Below, one piece after another: positions 11,556-20,969 of a stretch of DNA of 64,000 bases (position 1 is its first letter; every line of letters starts with the position of its first letter). The notes beneath the pieces were generated by a model. The model saw only the letters and a list, made by a program, of their open reading frames with translations, did not search any database and was not told the DNA's origin. This stretch comes from Bugula neritina (taxonomy: Eukaryota; Bryozoa; Gymnolaemata; Cheilostomatida; Bugulidae), in the NCBI GenBank assembly GCA_964035545.1, contig OZ037767.1, forward strand, positions 2,298,680-2,362,679, in the 5' to 3' direction. The translations under genes were made by a program, and so were the position numbers.

Positions 11556-12707
11556 ACCTTCATACCTGTTTAGTGTGCTCTACTATGGCTAAGCTATACC
11601 AACTTGTACAGAATCTACTGTATACAACATATTATAGTCTGAGTATACAACCTATATAGTCTACCTACACAAATACTTGTACTAATATAACCATATACCT
11701 GTGCTGAGATAGGAGCTGCCAGCCAATAAGGTCATGTTCTCTACACTGGAAGGTAAAGTACACATGTCTGCGTCTGACGACAAAGAGACCACAACCTTAG
11801 CTGTGTCAGAGAAAGTTACCACAGCCGCCTGTCAGATAGAAATAATACACTTTATTTGTTTGTTTCTTTGTACTTGTATAAACTCAATATAATTATATAA
11901 AATATGGGCACTTTGTAGAAACTATAATATGTATAAAAATAGAATAGGAGAATTTCCACAGGGCATTATAGTATGGTATGTTGTACACGCACCTTTGTGT
12001 ACTCAGGTGAAATTACAAATAACTGGGTGAATGCCTTTAAAAACTGTTTGGTCCAGTAATGTTGGGGGGCGGTGAGAGCCCCTTCGTCAATTATGAACAC
12101 CACATCAAGGACATCAGCTATCTTAGCCGATTCTTGTATAGATGTGAAGATTTTCACAACATCTTCAGGGCAGGTTACATCAGGATCTTCGAACAAACAA
12201 ATAAAGTAGACTTATTCGGTGAACAGCAGTGGTGTAGTAGCTAAAGCGCTGACTTAGTAAGCACAAGGTCATAGGTTCAAATCCTGATGATGGCATTTGG
12301 TTGCAAAATTGCTCTTTTACCATGCTGGAAACAAGTCATCAGTTTGCTTAAAAGCTCTCGACCATCAGGGGTTCTTACAGTGGTGGAGACATAAAAACAC
12401 AATGTGAGTTTCATCAGGTGCAAATTAAATGGGTCAATTTATTCTCTAACGGTTAAGGCATGCATGACTATGCAATAATTCCACATTCATATTAACATGT
12501 AATTAAAAATATGAAACTATATTTTATCAATCGTCTTCTCTTAGCAGCATGTATCATGGAATACTAGATTTTATGATAATAGAGTTTATACTCAGACTCA
12601 AGGATCTTACCTGTTGCCAAGTTACATAACGCTGCGGCATCAACTGCGGTGAGCAGAGGCAGCAGCAAGTAGCTGAATAGTAGTGCAGGTGGTTGAAAGT
12701 TCTTCAT
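1189..12707 (-). CDS. Secreted vWA / Cys-rich / HYR domain protein (370 aa, 7 exons)
   Basis: Exons on the minus strand: 12707-12611, 12186-11993, 11828-11699, 11100-11008, 2747-2541, 2213-2070, 1436-1189. They sum to 1113 nt, 370 codons plus TAA, with GT-AG borders and matching phases at every junction. Residues 1-23 are a signal peptide with a leucine-rich core. Residues about 60-237 form a von Willebrand A domain with DVVFIID and VLITNG strands. Residues about 240-288 are a five-Cys, EGF-like segment. Residues about 290-370 are one HYR repeat running to the stop. The MIDAS is degenerate: DEGAL replaces DxSxS and TNG replaces TDG, so metal-dependent ligand binding is doubtful. vWA plus HYR occurs in large matrix proteins such as SVEP1, but this protein is short. 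A role in adhesion or extracellular matrix is inference. A gypsy element fills most of intron 4. Confidence 0.8.
2870..3436 (-). repeat. 3' LTR of the gypsy element
   Basis: 567 bp with TG...CA ends, identical by eye to 9654-10220 at a constant offset of 6784. It contains the TATA-type sequence at 3041-3048 and an AATAAA at 2958-2963, both on the minus strand. In this 3' copy the AATAAA would be the polyadenylation signal of the element transcript. Confidence 0.95.
3437..3447 (-). other. Polypurine tract of the gypsy element
   Basis: Directly inside the 3' LTR the minus strand reads TGGGGGGAGAA, ending where the LTR begins. This is the expected primer site for plus-strand DNA synthesis. Confidence 0.8.
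3623..8551 (-). CDS. pol: Ty3/gypsy pol polyprotein (protease-RT-RNase H-integrase)
   Basis: A 1642-codon frame counted from a GTG at 8551. The frame is open further upstream across the gag stop, so the natural entry is the -1 frameshift at 8716-8722, not a start codon here. Residues from 8551: aspartic protease with DTG at 117-119; reverse transcriptase about 400-600 with YLDD at 547-550; RNase H about 690-770 with DTDASD near 694; integrase zinc finger H960, H964, C994, C997; integrase core D1026, D1086, E1122 (35 residues between the last two); GPY/F-type module about 1225-1290. About 350 residues follow, Pro- and Glu-rich with no domain I recognise, which is longer than usual for gypsy pol. 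The N-terminal linker carries a 31-residue repeat. I see no stop or frameshift within the frame. Confidence 0.95.
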   Translation of the reverse strand: MSLETRMQLEEAGWQAPRRSRRPQGLPDPPAWPLRNRFAGLPEEVVEEDSAYSQEYPKLPSRPQKTPVVSKTKRRPAVRTQVVSPPETDRSRSTQPYGSSYFLPGKISGKAATFLLDTGCTTNLLSRRLFDTLGARERASLEPYEGAHGTLADGSCIPFYGVISLPGRVRDQAIHETFIVSQLKEDAILGMPFLEEHQCYMDFQKSVVVMAGKELVCVDKFGRPLVGGVQVVRDCTVPGRSQATLRCRVNCKGIAGLGVVEGTHGAIRLANSLNRLDCRQELLVQCINPFTEPIRLSAGALVGKYHSIQEADVGPALETVADTQGKPPHTRRGAVPEHVADLYDGACRNCTSSTERQVLAQLLAEYSDVFSRGDEDMGLTKVISHEIPLAAGTTPIRQPTRRLGPEKEKEVSRQVQDLLDRNLIEPAHGAWSSPVVLVKKKDGSWRFCVDYRRLNSVTIQDAYPLPRIDESLDALAGSKYFSTLDLLSGYWQVPLSPDAQDKAAFITRDGLWKWKVLPFGLTSAPATFQRLMEQVLSGLHWKTLLIYLDDVIVISPDFSTHVSRLREVFDRLRAAGLKLKPSKCALLQPEVTYLGHVVGRDGVATDPEKVQAVKEWTVPRDLPELRAFLGLVGYYRQYIPGFAGVAQPLNRLTAKGVRWQWTQEEQQAFDHLKQRLMEAPILAYPDPAQEYILDTDASDHSVGAVLSQVQGGSEVVVAYYSKTLAAAEKNYCTTRKELLAVVKAVKHFRPYLYGRTFRLRTDHASLIWLCKRAEPSSQVARWLEILAEFSYRIEHRAGRKHGNADGMSRRPVGDCKQCLHIEKRDGGPARLDVETELGEGAVYRWEHGHLRTETHSDDVQALHANPTLYQNVKELCRLQETLPGAVADIFRAKKEGRRPSEEQQRQGDVEFQLLCRRWDALKVSPDGLLMITLAADNRQQERDRVVCPRALRRELIWDTHKQAHSGVSRVIRCLRLRWYWPGMTRDVRLRVRQCEVCQASKHGRPTETTGRRRLYAGRPWQVVAVDLVGPMPLSARGNTWILVLTDHFTRWADALAIPDATAPTVARTLDQHVFCYLGLPEQIHTDQGAQFQSQLMGDLCRIWGVNQSRTTPYHPQGNGVVERNNRMLGDALRSLLLGRGQEEWDVVLPQIMRAYRSTPHSATQETPNFLMLGRETRVPEHLTYHVPAPESPVHEYVEGLIDIMGKAHDALRTQQWQTRTEDSEEPPLYQVGDWVWMVSYRRRRGQSAKLQPKFVGPYCVVEVLPNHTYRVERSGQVSVQSEQRLKPYHASPDAVGEAPPLLEPHRQPNRKGRATQPREVEIVVPRESDQEQAALIEQLERQQREEREQEQRQALGPPPSLGEDTPTPVLGEGGDPPTRVAQEPPTPPVPVPIERSQRSRRPPRYLADYAVGHLEWPPHEDNPPSTDDHPILAGNSLHHPGEFHQEEDFTQLARELQLKLNCNPDTPKYNLNTVIQTLASAMGVTSPDTQTEERKDTEEASRSDSPPPPAPVSAPRSQQYDTPSSEVCSASVSGPDPEPVELQLTAGEEQGTLYGDHLAGRDEEDPPILAMPRALVARQYWISGAPGNQIEEQTQPTHPQLPRHGQSMALPYRECVLDSAIEAWSHILDPSTEEIESLVHHL
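8463..8605 (-). repeat. 93-bp-period direct repeat in the gag-pol linker
   Basis: A block of about 50 bp starting GGAGGATCGGGTAGACCTTG at 8463 recurs at 8556 with few changes. The 93-bp period equals 31 codons, so the duplication keeps the pol frame and repeats the residues RPQGLPDPPA in the linker ahead of the protease. Replication slippage is the simplest explanation. Confidence 0.8.
8679..8722 (-). promoter_or_regulatory. -1 programmed ribosomal frameshift signal between gag and pol
   Basis: On the minus strand the heptamer TTTAAAC (8722-8716) is placed as T TTA AAC in the gag frame, the classic X XXY YYZ form. A 6-nt spacer (8715-8710) follows. Then GGCTCACGGT (8709-8700) can pair with ACCGTGGGCC (8688-8679) as 10 bp including one G-U, around an 11-nt loop. 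The stem covers the gag stop codon. A slip of -1 at the heptamer enters exactly the open pol frame. I found no convincing pseudoknot partner for the loop. Confidence 0.88.
8698..9603 (-). CDS. gag: Ty3/gypsy gag protein (301 aa)
   Basis: Starts at ATG 9603-9601, about 30 nt after the primer binding site, and ends with TAA at 8700-8698. Residues about 40-200 have the helical, tryptophan-containing look of a retrotransposon capsid (for example EQFIREFQDV near residue 55). Residues 275-288 are one CX2CX4HX4C zinc knuckle (CWGCGAHGHVRRHC), the nucleic-acid-binding site. The product would package the element RNA into virus-like particles. The frame is offset from pol so that a -1 shift joins them, and the slippery site lies eight codons before the stop. 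Confidence 0.93.
   Translation of the reverse strand: MAPGDSAPEAATPPALTVEALVTALQGLRGQGRASPGDRYRLQPPNFGGEEDVEQFIREFQDVATIAEWPVRVRILQLRACLTGRAKSFALGPDEEHIMRALRARFGLTAEEAADRLQIMRRDRKTPLEDHANEVERLAQAAFGHATGDDRKRLVYNAFFRSVNHPDLQRYWLAAKVNSIEEALEMGKAYFQVEEPRRLSYTARQVVEEHEETTPLPTPQVAAAATKSPEQTQLTMLMDMMKGLQATVTKLQNEQADRRAPHSRDNPVRSSLLTCWGCGAHGHVRRHCPRGQGPLNTQGSR
9634..9652 (-). other. Primer binding site matching the tRNA-Leu 3' end
   Basis: The plus strand reads AATCCCACCGCTGCCACCA, one base inside the 5' LTR. This is the 3' end of metazoan tRNA-Leu (AAG/TAG type) with CCA added. A few bases further out TTCGAA continues the resemblance to the T-loop. tRNA-Leu is therefore the likely primer for minus-strand DNA synthesis. 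The tRNA identity comes from recall, not a search. Confidence 0.8.
9654..10220 (-). repeat. 5' LTR of the gypsy element
   Basis: 567 bp, TG...CA ended, identical by eye to the 3' LTR. It is flanked inside by the primer binding site and outside by the ATAT target duplication. It should hold the element promoter. Confidence 0.95.
9825..9832 (-). promoter_or_regulatory. TATA box of the LTR promoter
   Basis: The minus strand reads TATAAAAG. An AATAAA lies about 80 nt downstream at 9747-9742, the usual U3-R order of an LTR. Transcription should start about 30 nt downstream, near 9795-9800, and run towards gag. Confidence 0.65.
10891..10960 (+). repeat. tRNA-like sequence (SINE head or tRNA pseudogene)
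   Basis: A 70-bp unit with an A-box-like CATAATGGTTAGTAC and a B-box-like GGTTTGATTC. Its 5' half resembles animal tRNA-Gln, but the anticodon stem does not pair, so it is unlikely to be a working tRNA. Related units lie at 49393 and 52843. It sits in intron 4 of the vWA/HYR gene, between the gypsy element and exon 4. Confidence 0.6.
11491..11553. repeat. (TA)n microsatellite
   Basis: About 31 uninterrupted TA units in intron 3 of the vWA/HYR gene. Confidence 0.95.
12225..12402 (+). repeat. tRNA-Thr-derived SINE
   Basis: The head (about 12225-12295) is tRNA-like: the anticodon loop contains TTAGTAA, as in tRNA-Thr(AGT), and the B box is GGTTCAAATCC. The body that follows shares blocks with the copy at 57216-57420, including a segment near CCATCAGGGGTTCTTACAG and a TGGTGGAGAC-like end. 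Two dispersed copies with the same head and body indicate a SINE family. It lies in intron 1 of the vWA/HYR gene, about 40 bp from the exon 2 acceptor. Confidence 0.7.
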
Positions 12708-12791
12708 GGTTGTCAACCGGGAAACTTCGTACTCAGTTAATCGCAGTTGTTTCAATACAAAGTATCACCTGTCAGTTCACACTCATGGTGT

Positions 12792-12799
12792 GTTATATA
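12792..12799 (-). promoter_or_regulatory. Possible TATA box of the vWA/HYR gene
   Basis: The minus strand reads TATATAAC about 85 nt upstream of the ATG at 12707. A start about 30 nt downstream would give a 5' UTR of roughly 55 nt. Position is the only support. Confidence 0.35.
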
Positions 12800-14093
12800 C
12801 TTTAATATCAAGCTAATCTCAGACATGGTGCCCACCTTCATATTTATATATAAATTATAATTTGCTAGCCTACCTATTATACAGTAGTATTATATATGCG
12901 CAGCGTGTACCAGTACTCACAACTATTCGTTGTCCACCTAACTTTCATATTCTTGATTTACGCGAATCAAATTGATTGCATTTGAATTTGATAGCCAAAC
13001 AAAAAATCCAAAACCAACTTTGAAGTTACTAAAGTTAAAATAAATTGTAGATAAATCTATAAATATGTGAGTCTATGAACATATGGGCGTGTAAATTGTA
13101 TAAATGTATTGGAATATAATATATATGTATGTGCATGTATGCAGTGTGTGTTTGGCAACACAGTAGAATAAGGTGACATAGATAATAATCTAGCAGTGAT
13201 AAAAGTAATGGTGTATATGTTTATATTGTGAATCATATTTATTTGCAGAATAGAAATCTAATACTAATATGTAGTTGTGTACAGTGACCTGCATTATTTA
13301 GGTATATGTAGATAAAATGAATATTATATATTGCTTTGATATGCTTCTAGTATCTAAATATAAATATTTATTTTAAGTTTATGATACCACATCAATTTTG
13401 ATTTTATGTATTGTGTCATTTCATAGTACAAAGTGATTCAAAAATTAAAAGTTGTAGTAGCGTATAAATAGTAAGTATGGGACAAAACTAGAAATGTTTG
13501 ATAGAATAATTATTTAAGGAGGTATTTTCAGAATTAGGTTTGCTATATTTCTAAGAACAACATGCATTCTATAATAAAATTCGAAAATCAGGTAGCGCTG
13601 GCAAACCATTCTATACAATTCCTCAAGTATTGTAGGTATCAGAATATTTGTTAAGTTATACCCATGAGTATAAATCATATCAGTTCTTATTATAGACAAA
13701 GTTGGTAACTCATCATGTGATGTTGACCACATAGATAAAAGATTAACATGTTTTTATAACTTAAAAGCTTAATCATATATGCTCCTTATCAGCTAGCTGT
13801 GGTAAGTTGTGTTTGGTGGGTTGTGGTGATAAAAACAGAACCAGTTTTATCAAAATATAACTTTGAACCTGTCTCTGTCTATCTTATCCAGCAGGTTATG
13901 GTCAGTTATCACATGTTGTGCGGCCATTTTTAGGTAAAGAGTAGAAAAAAGATTTTATTTAGAAAAATTGCAATATATCTTATATTTGCTACAATTATAT
14001 CGTTACAGCACTTTCTAAAAAATCTGTTAAAAACAGCATAGCTAAAGTTTCTTTATTTATAATTGTTTTGTCACATCACACAGTGTAGCATAT
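12800..14093. other. Intergenic AT-rich DNA
   Basis: This lies between the 5' end of the vWA/HYR gene and the 3' end of the first Ly6 gene, both on the minus strand. I see only short open frames of AT-rich composition and no exon with splice sites or domain content. Confidence 0.5.
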
Positions 14094-14099
14094 TTTATT
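14094..14099 (-). promoter_or_regulatory. Poly(A) signal of the first Ly6 gene
   Basis: AATAAA on the minus strand, about 26 nt beyond the TAA stop at 14125-14127. Confidence 0.6.
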
Positions 14100-14124
14100 G
14101 GTAAAGTCATTGTTAATGAACATT

Positions 14125-15327
14125 TTAGGCCAAGACATATATTAGGTAGCTGGTTAATGCAGCAAAGAGAACAGTGATCTTATTGGTAGAGGCAGCGCTG
14201 ACTATGATCTCAATCTCCGCAGGTTCGCCATTGCAGTAGTCTGTCTCACACTCACACACCTTTGAGAATGGTGAGAGGGGTTTGCAGAATTCACCATGTG
14301 ACTTCTCACAGTATCTCTCCACTAGGTAGGAATAGACAGAAAAGCTATATAGTGCACATGAATAGATCAAATATATTACTTATTGGAACTATGTACCTAT
14401 AATACACATATTTATTTGCTATAGTTTTCTAAAAGTGCTATAAACAATTTATATTAGAACAGGTTGAAGTAAATTTATTTTTCAAAGACAGCTCACTGCA
14501 TGCATTTTTGAAATAGTACAGTATTATATCTGATGCACTAATATTCCACTCTAAGAGTTTATCTACAGTCTACACTCAGGCATTGTAAGGAAAAACAAGG
14601 CTGTGTGTGTGCGTGGGTGTGTTGTTTGTTGTGTTCGTACCATTAATTCCACCGTCAGCATCTCCGGCTGTGTAGGTAGCACAAGATGAACTTTCACCAC
14701 AATTTGTGGTCTTCATTTTAGAGTCCATCGGCCGAAGACAGCCGGGGTCATTGTTGGAGCTGCAGACGTAGCACTCCAAACTCTGGCTCAGTGCCAAACA
14801 AGCTGTAAGATGCAGCAAAATGAGAAAACTTTACTTAATAAGCAAAGAAGAAGTAAAAATTGGTCCAAACCTTTGTTAGTTGTTTAAAGCTTTTGTAATG
14901 CAAATAGATGTAGGCCAGCAGGTAACTGGAATAGTATGACAAACGTTCGTTTAAAATAATTAAAAATAAAAGCAATTTTCATGCAAATGCTAAATGCATG
15001 CATCTATATTATATGTCATTGTACATCTACTGTTCACACATTATATATAATATATTATAATATAATATAATATAGTATAATATGGTATATAAAATATAGC
15101 ATATATACATTTTAAATACACTAACATCTAATATCATAATTGAGTACTCCATGCAAGTATAATATATGCAGATTGTCAATAAATACCATAAGTGGCAATC
15201 AATGATAGAAATTCAAGTTGCAATTTTTTAAAAACAAAAATTAATTACTTTGAACTAAAAATATTATGTTAATGCTTAAGAACATTGACTCACCAGAAAT
15301 AATTAAAACAGACGACAAAACCTTCAT
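14125..15327 (-). CDS. Ly6/uPAR (LU) domain protein, probably GPI-anchored (130 aa, 3 exons)
   Basis: Exons on the minus strand: 15327-15294, 14802-14641, 14321-14125; 393 nt with phase-1 junctions. Signal peptide at about residues 1-18 (MKVLSSVLIISACLALSQ). One LU three-finger domain starts at LECYVC, has ten cysteines, and ends in the diagnostic Cys-Asn of CECETDYCN. The last 20 or so residues (TVLFAALTSYLIYVLA) are a hydrophobic GPI-attachment signal. The length and the one-exon-per-half LU layout are typical of the family. LU proteins act at the cell surface as ligands or modulators of receptors and channels; the specific partner cannot be read. It shares exon structure with the three other Ly6 genes in this window. 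Confidence 0.85.
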
Positions 15328-17267
15328 TCTGGCAGGTTAATTTCTCGAGACAATCTTATCAACAGAAGAAATCTCAGCAGACTGAATCTAATGTAACCTT
15401 TCTTCTAAGTGACTAGTTTGATAAAGGTGCATTTACTGTAATACTGCAGCTAGTAGCCAATGGAGTAAAGAGATTTTATTTACATTTCTATGTGTAAATT
15501 GAATCTGAGCAAACAGTTTTAACCCACGTACCAGATCAAAGCTCATTGTATACAGATTGGTGGCTCTCATATATAAATTTGACTATATAAACCATTTCTA
15601 CATCAACAAAACATTGCATAAACTTTTTGAAGGGAAAGTTATCTGCCCCTAAGTGAATTTGCCATTAAAATATAGTCGAATAAGAATTATGCAATATTTA
15701 CTTGTTGTGTTTTAGTCCAACATTTTTATCGTTGAACACTTTTTACATCTGTTGCACACAGACTATTAGTAAACTCTTTCGTCAAGCTAACAGAGCAAGC
15801 TTTCTTATGTTTTTCTGGAACTTTTACATTTCTATTAGCTTTTCACTATAATAAAGCAATCGAGTGCTTCATTCATACTACGAAACTACTGCTGAAACCT
15901 GGTATTTTTAAGGAGCTCTAAAAAACAATATACACAGAGCAACATTTTAACGTCTGCTTGTAACAAAAATTGCAGCAAAATGGCTGAGTAACACTACTGG
16001 AACAGCTGCTAATCTTTAGCTGCAAGGCCTGTTTTTTATGGTTATATATTGATTGAACCAGAATGTTGGTGAAGCATTGTCTCGTACTGGAAAGTTTTAT
16101 CTTATTAACATGTATAGGTAACACGCATTGCTTAGTTATAAATGATAATAGACTGTGAGCTGCTTTTTAATGAAACCTCGGGTGTAAACTGCAGCTTTAA
16201 AACTGAAAACCAAAATATTGAATGCAGAAGCGCTTTTATCTCCACTGAGAAATATTTTTTGTAAATCAACATATGGAAGTTATTTAATAAAAAAGCAAAT
16301 TGATTTTATATGGATTAACCATGCTCTTTCAATAAGTAATATGAAGTGCTATAATCTACAATTGAATTTCACACTAGGAGTAATTGAGTTATGTAGTAAT
16401 TAGTAAAACAATAACATGGCTTCGTTAAATCAATATTTATTCATTGATTATCATGTCTTTATAACAGAAAGTGTTTTGTTGCTTGTCGTTATAGATCAGT
16501 GTTAGTCTTTGTGGATACTGTGTTATTGTTCTCGGTTTCTCTTTGTAGACAGTGTCATTGTTATGTAACATAGAAACTACAATAGTTTAGTACATACAGT
16601 GGCTCTGGTAAGTTTATATTCTTGCTAAAAATAATAAATTTATCGCTACACCTTAAAACATATGAGAAATTGTATTTAAATTTACTTAATGCTGTTAATA
16701 ATTCTGTCAAATGTATTTTCTTAACTCAAATAGTTAGTTCTATGAATTATAAACGCATTAAATTTAATTTGAGTTGATTTCAGAAAATAACAGAATTGTG
16801 ATTAAATTCTCAAATTTTTTGTTGATTAGATTAATGGAAATTTATTTAGGTGCCAGTAAATTTGTAGAGTTTCAGTTCTTTAAAATAATTTTACCACCCC
16901 TGGTTTGGAGCATGGAATGATTTTTGCAAGGATTACATTTTTGATTTATGACACATACTTTTTACAAATTCATAATTACTTCATCTGCTTTTAAAGTACA
17001 TAGTTTTTAATCATATGGAAATTGTATGAAAACACATACGTATAGTCTTATTTTAGCTACCGTCTTAAAATACCTATCATGGTTTTTAGCTCAATTTCTG
17101 ACCTTTTAGTTGTCATTATTGAACTATATAAAAATAAAAGATAAATATACTATTAAATGACATGCATACAAAATAACATATGATCACAAAAACTATAAAC
17201 AATTACATGTTGCATGATTCACTCTTAGACTAGGTTACTTCCTGAGATTACTCCATATACTGTCATC
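15328..17267. other. Intergenic region between divergent genes
   Basis: This separates the minus-strand Ly6 gene from the plus-strand 345 aa gene, so it should contain both promoters. I see AT-rich DNA, no plausible exon and no clear TATA box. Confidence 0.45.
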
Positions 17268-20097
17268 ATGGCCACGAAAAGGGCAAGAAAGGAAAAGATT
17301 GACTTAAATCCAACGAGAGTTCAAAATCCTTTCGATCATCTCAAGAGAAGCCCTGGAAAGTTTGACCAAAAGGTAAACTGATGTTCTACTAAAAACATGT
17401 TTAGAAGAAAATGTTTTAAAACTAATAGCAATAAAAATTATAACATTAATGTATTTGGTTGTTTGCAGTATTGTGAAATATAGCACAAACTGCTATGCTA
17501 CATAAAGTTTTTTCAACATAGCTACTATAGCAACATAGCTACTATAGCACTATAGCAACATAGCTTCTATAGCAACATGGCTACTATAGCACTATAGCAA
17601 CATAGCTACTATAGCACTATAGCAACATAGCTACTATAGCACTATAGCAATATAGCTACTATAGCACTATAGCAACATAGCTACTATAGCACTATAGCAA
17701 CATAACTACTATAGCACTTGTGGTTTCTATAGCACAGTACAGTGAGTCTACATAGTGTTAAGTGACCAACAGTCACTGAGTTATATAATGATTGTGATTT
17801 AGGCATATATGGAGCAGGAGCTGTTTGGATCTAACAGAGTAAGATTCTATAAAAGACTTTATACAACCCAAGAAAGAGCACAGATGAACAGCTATGATAA
17901 GTATGTTATACTCACCGCCAGCTGTATATATGCGCATGTATGTAGTTTATATAGTTAATTACAAGGCATATATACTATCTTCAAAACTTAATTATTGTAT
18001 ATTTATTACATATATTCTAACAAGGAAATACATAGTTTTAATTGGTATTAAATGCAGAGTGGGAAACTGGAAAGATTTTGGAATACTATGCATACACACT
18101 ATAATTAATTTATATAAAATTTGTGCTTTAGTTATATAAAAGTTTAGACATAGCGAACATGCTGTGTATAATATATTTTTAACTTCATACCGCACTTTTG
18201 ACAATTTAAGTTTAAACATGCTTACAGTTATTAGGAATTCATTATATATGATACTTGTGCAAGTTTGGTCAGTTTAGCAGCTTATTTTATGTGATATTTC
18301 ATTGATGTTACGTTTTCGTTTGACATTCTGTAAACCATGAATTGTTTTTTAAAGCCACTAATGCCTGCTCAGATTGAAAAGTGCTATTAAATAAACCTGA
18401 AGGCTGTGATTAGTTTAAAATCCATAAACCTTATTCTATTATATGAATGCTATAATGAACTTCCTCAACTTCAGTCTCACTAACATGCTTAGCCAACACC
18501 CACCTATAGTAGCAATAATAATATTTATTGGTAATAACAATAATTGGTACGAATCAATAACCCCGATTAGTATTTAAATCAATAACCAATAATCATGATT
18601 GGCATACGTTTCCAAGGTATATCAATGAGATAAGAAGAAAAGCGGCTGATCTCAAGTCTCAGAATGAAGAGTACACATACCTGAGATCCCTGAGGACAGC
18701 ATTAGATAAGGAGAGGGTGAGGCAAGAGACCGCCCCTAAAACAGCTCGACCAGCTACACCAGAAGCTGTCAGGAGACAAATCATGGCTGACATGCAGCTA
18801 ACACTTGCTCAAGTAACCAATTATGAGTCTCTCATAAATTATTTCATTATTATAAATATGGCACACCTTGGGTAATGGCAGGGATATTGCAAAATAGAAC
18901 GATTAGCATTTTGGAGCATGGGGATTATAGTTTGACTTGGATGTAAAGATCTAAGACTTGATGAAGCGCTTCAAGATTATATTGGTAGCTAATAATGTAT
19001 TATAGTCCATGCGCGGTAAATTTTTTGAAAGCTGAACAACATGACGAAAATAAATCAAGTAATTATAAACTCTGTTTATAAGAAGAATGGTATGGTTTGT
19101 AAACTGTAGTTAAATTGATAATTACAATACATCTGTTCATACTGTTTATCAAACCTGATTTAGAAAACAATCTTGCAATGTTTTATTCGGCATCTTACTT
19201 TAAAGCAGTTTAAATCTGCAATGCAATAAAATACCTTGTCAAATTACTAACACAGAAACATAAGCAATGTGTCAATAAATGTCAATAATTTAGTACAAAC
19301 TTAGTTGATTAGATTTGAGATTTTTTTTATTGGTTTTTGTTAGTTTTATTGCACGTTTGATTTTTATAAACTGCAGTTTCTTTGTGTATTGGAGCTTGTT
19401 GATTTTATACGTATTATTCTACAGTTAATAATATTGTATCACATGCATATGTTTGCAGGGGCCTGACTGTGCATCCAATCAACCGGGTGGTCAGGGAGAA
19501 CTCACAGGTCAACAAAACACAGCCGAGCCACCAAAAGACAATGTGAATACTTCATCAGCTGAGGCAGCAAGCTTGACTCAACCTGCTGCAGATGCTGATC
19601 AAAGTGGTATGACTCAGCAAGCACCTGTTCTGGTGACAGAGATGGCAGGTCAAGCCTCAGGTGGTGACACTCGGCTCATGGCTTCTACGGATACAGTAAA
19701 ACGAAGACCTAAAAAACCGGTTATCCCAAGAAAATGCACAGTTTCTCCCCAAAGACTAGCTACACTAGAAAGCCTATCATATGAAATTATGACTAATACT
19801 TTACCTATAAACAAAATGAAGCGAATTCTACCCAATGAACGAGTATCTGTGCACGATCAGTGGCCAATGCTGTCAAACTACAGGAAGCAAACGGTGCTGC
19901 CAGGCGTGAAGGCAGGTAAACAGCAGCTGACAGAAGACATGGGGAAACTGCATACAAAAATAAATGAATATTTCAGCTGCGATAACTTTCCCCTGTGGCA
20001 GTATAAATATATCCCAAAAGAATATCCAAGAAAATACAGACTTTTAAAAGCAATTGAGACTGAAGATGTCAGTTTACCTAATCTACCAAAGCGCTAA
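17268..20097 (+). CDS. Unrecognised protein, 345 aa, 4 exons
   Basis: Exons: 17268-17372, 17803-17900, 18617-18812, 19459-20097; 1038 nt with consistent phases and standard splice sites. The start sits in a good context (ATCATGGCC). Residues 1-35 are basic (KRARKEK). Residues about 35-135 are charged and helical, with a likely coiled coil around YINEIRRKAADLKSQ. Residues about 140-210 are Ser/Thr/Gln/Ala-rich and probably disordered. A basic KRRPKKPVIPRK patch near residue 210 could be a nuclear localisation signal. The C-terminal 110 or so residues look folded (for example FPLWQYKYIPKEYPRKYRLL). No signal peptide or membrane segment, so it is intracellular. I do not recognise the family. The second LTR element begins about 320 bp after the stop. 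Confidence 0.75.
17513..17722. repeat. 25-bp minisatellite in an intron
   Basis: Tandem copies of a unit close to ATAGCACTATAGCAACATAG plus CTACT, with small changes between copies. It lies in intron 1 of the 345 aa gene. Confidence 0.9.
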
Positions 20098-20419
20098 GGC
20101 ATGGCAGCATAAGTTTTAAAAATGAATTACTATCGTAATTTAAAAGTTTATTGTTTATCAAGTTATGATAGAAATCATTGTTCTGTTGACCTAGTAATTT
20201 TTTCCTGAAATATTGTGTATAGATATGTTTACTCTGGCATAACTTTGCTAGCTCAAGTTGCTAGAGACAACAAAAAATCTTGTCATCACTATCCTTTTTT
20301 CAAAATGAATTTTTTTCACAAGTTTCACTGTTTTAATAAAATTAACATTCATCTGTATCATAATTATTTTATTTGCATGCTATTTACAAAGAATAAATGT
20401 GCTTTATTACAGTGCCAAC

Positions 20420-20632
20420 TGTTAGATTACCACAATGTAATAGTATGTCTTACCAGTGATAAAGCTGCTAGATGAAGGCGACTGTTCACTCTGTTTGTCT
20501 GGGTTTTATGTGTCTTAGCTTGTAGCTATCTCAGCTATACGGTGGCTGGTAGGGCAACTCTTAGTAACACGATAGCTCAAGTATCTGATAGGCTATTGTC
20601 ATTAGCTAAACTCTCAGCGTGCCACTATAACA
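20420..20632 (-). repeat. 3' LTR of the non-autonomous element
   Basis: 213 bp, TGTTAGATTACC... to ...CACTATAACA, matching 23882-24094 at a constant offset of 3462 apart from one T/C difference near position 64. Confidence 0.92.
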
Positions 20633-20643
20633 TGCCCCCTTCC
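20633..20643 (-). other. Polypurine tract of the non-autonomous element
   Basis: The minus strand reads GGAAGGGGGCA directly against the 3' LTR, the expected plus-strand primer site. Confidence 0.7.
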
Positions 20644-20969
20644 AATAAAGGCTGGTGACCACCTACTAAAACTAAGCATTTCAATTACATACTATTTCTA
20701 AAAGCTATAAGCTGATGAGTACCACATGTCTGTGGGTAAACTTACTCACCTCTATATGCCAGAAACTGTTAACACAAGCTTTAACTATTTGTAATTTAGT
20801 AGTTCGCGAGTCAGTGTGTCGTTGAGTGTGTGAGTAAATAAGTAGGTGAGTAAGTTAGGTGAGTAGGTTGTTTAGTGTGTCGGTAAGTGTGTAAGTAAGT
20901 GAGTTGGGATCGGAGGATGTTCCCACCCTCTTCTCCCTCAGTCTCAGTTGCCTGAGACTGACCAGAACC

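Noticed and set aside
17513-17722. CRISPR-like spaced repeat array
   Set aside because: Units are contiguous with no unique spacers, and the host is an animal; it is an intronic minisatellite.
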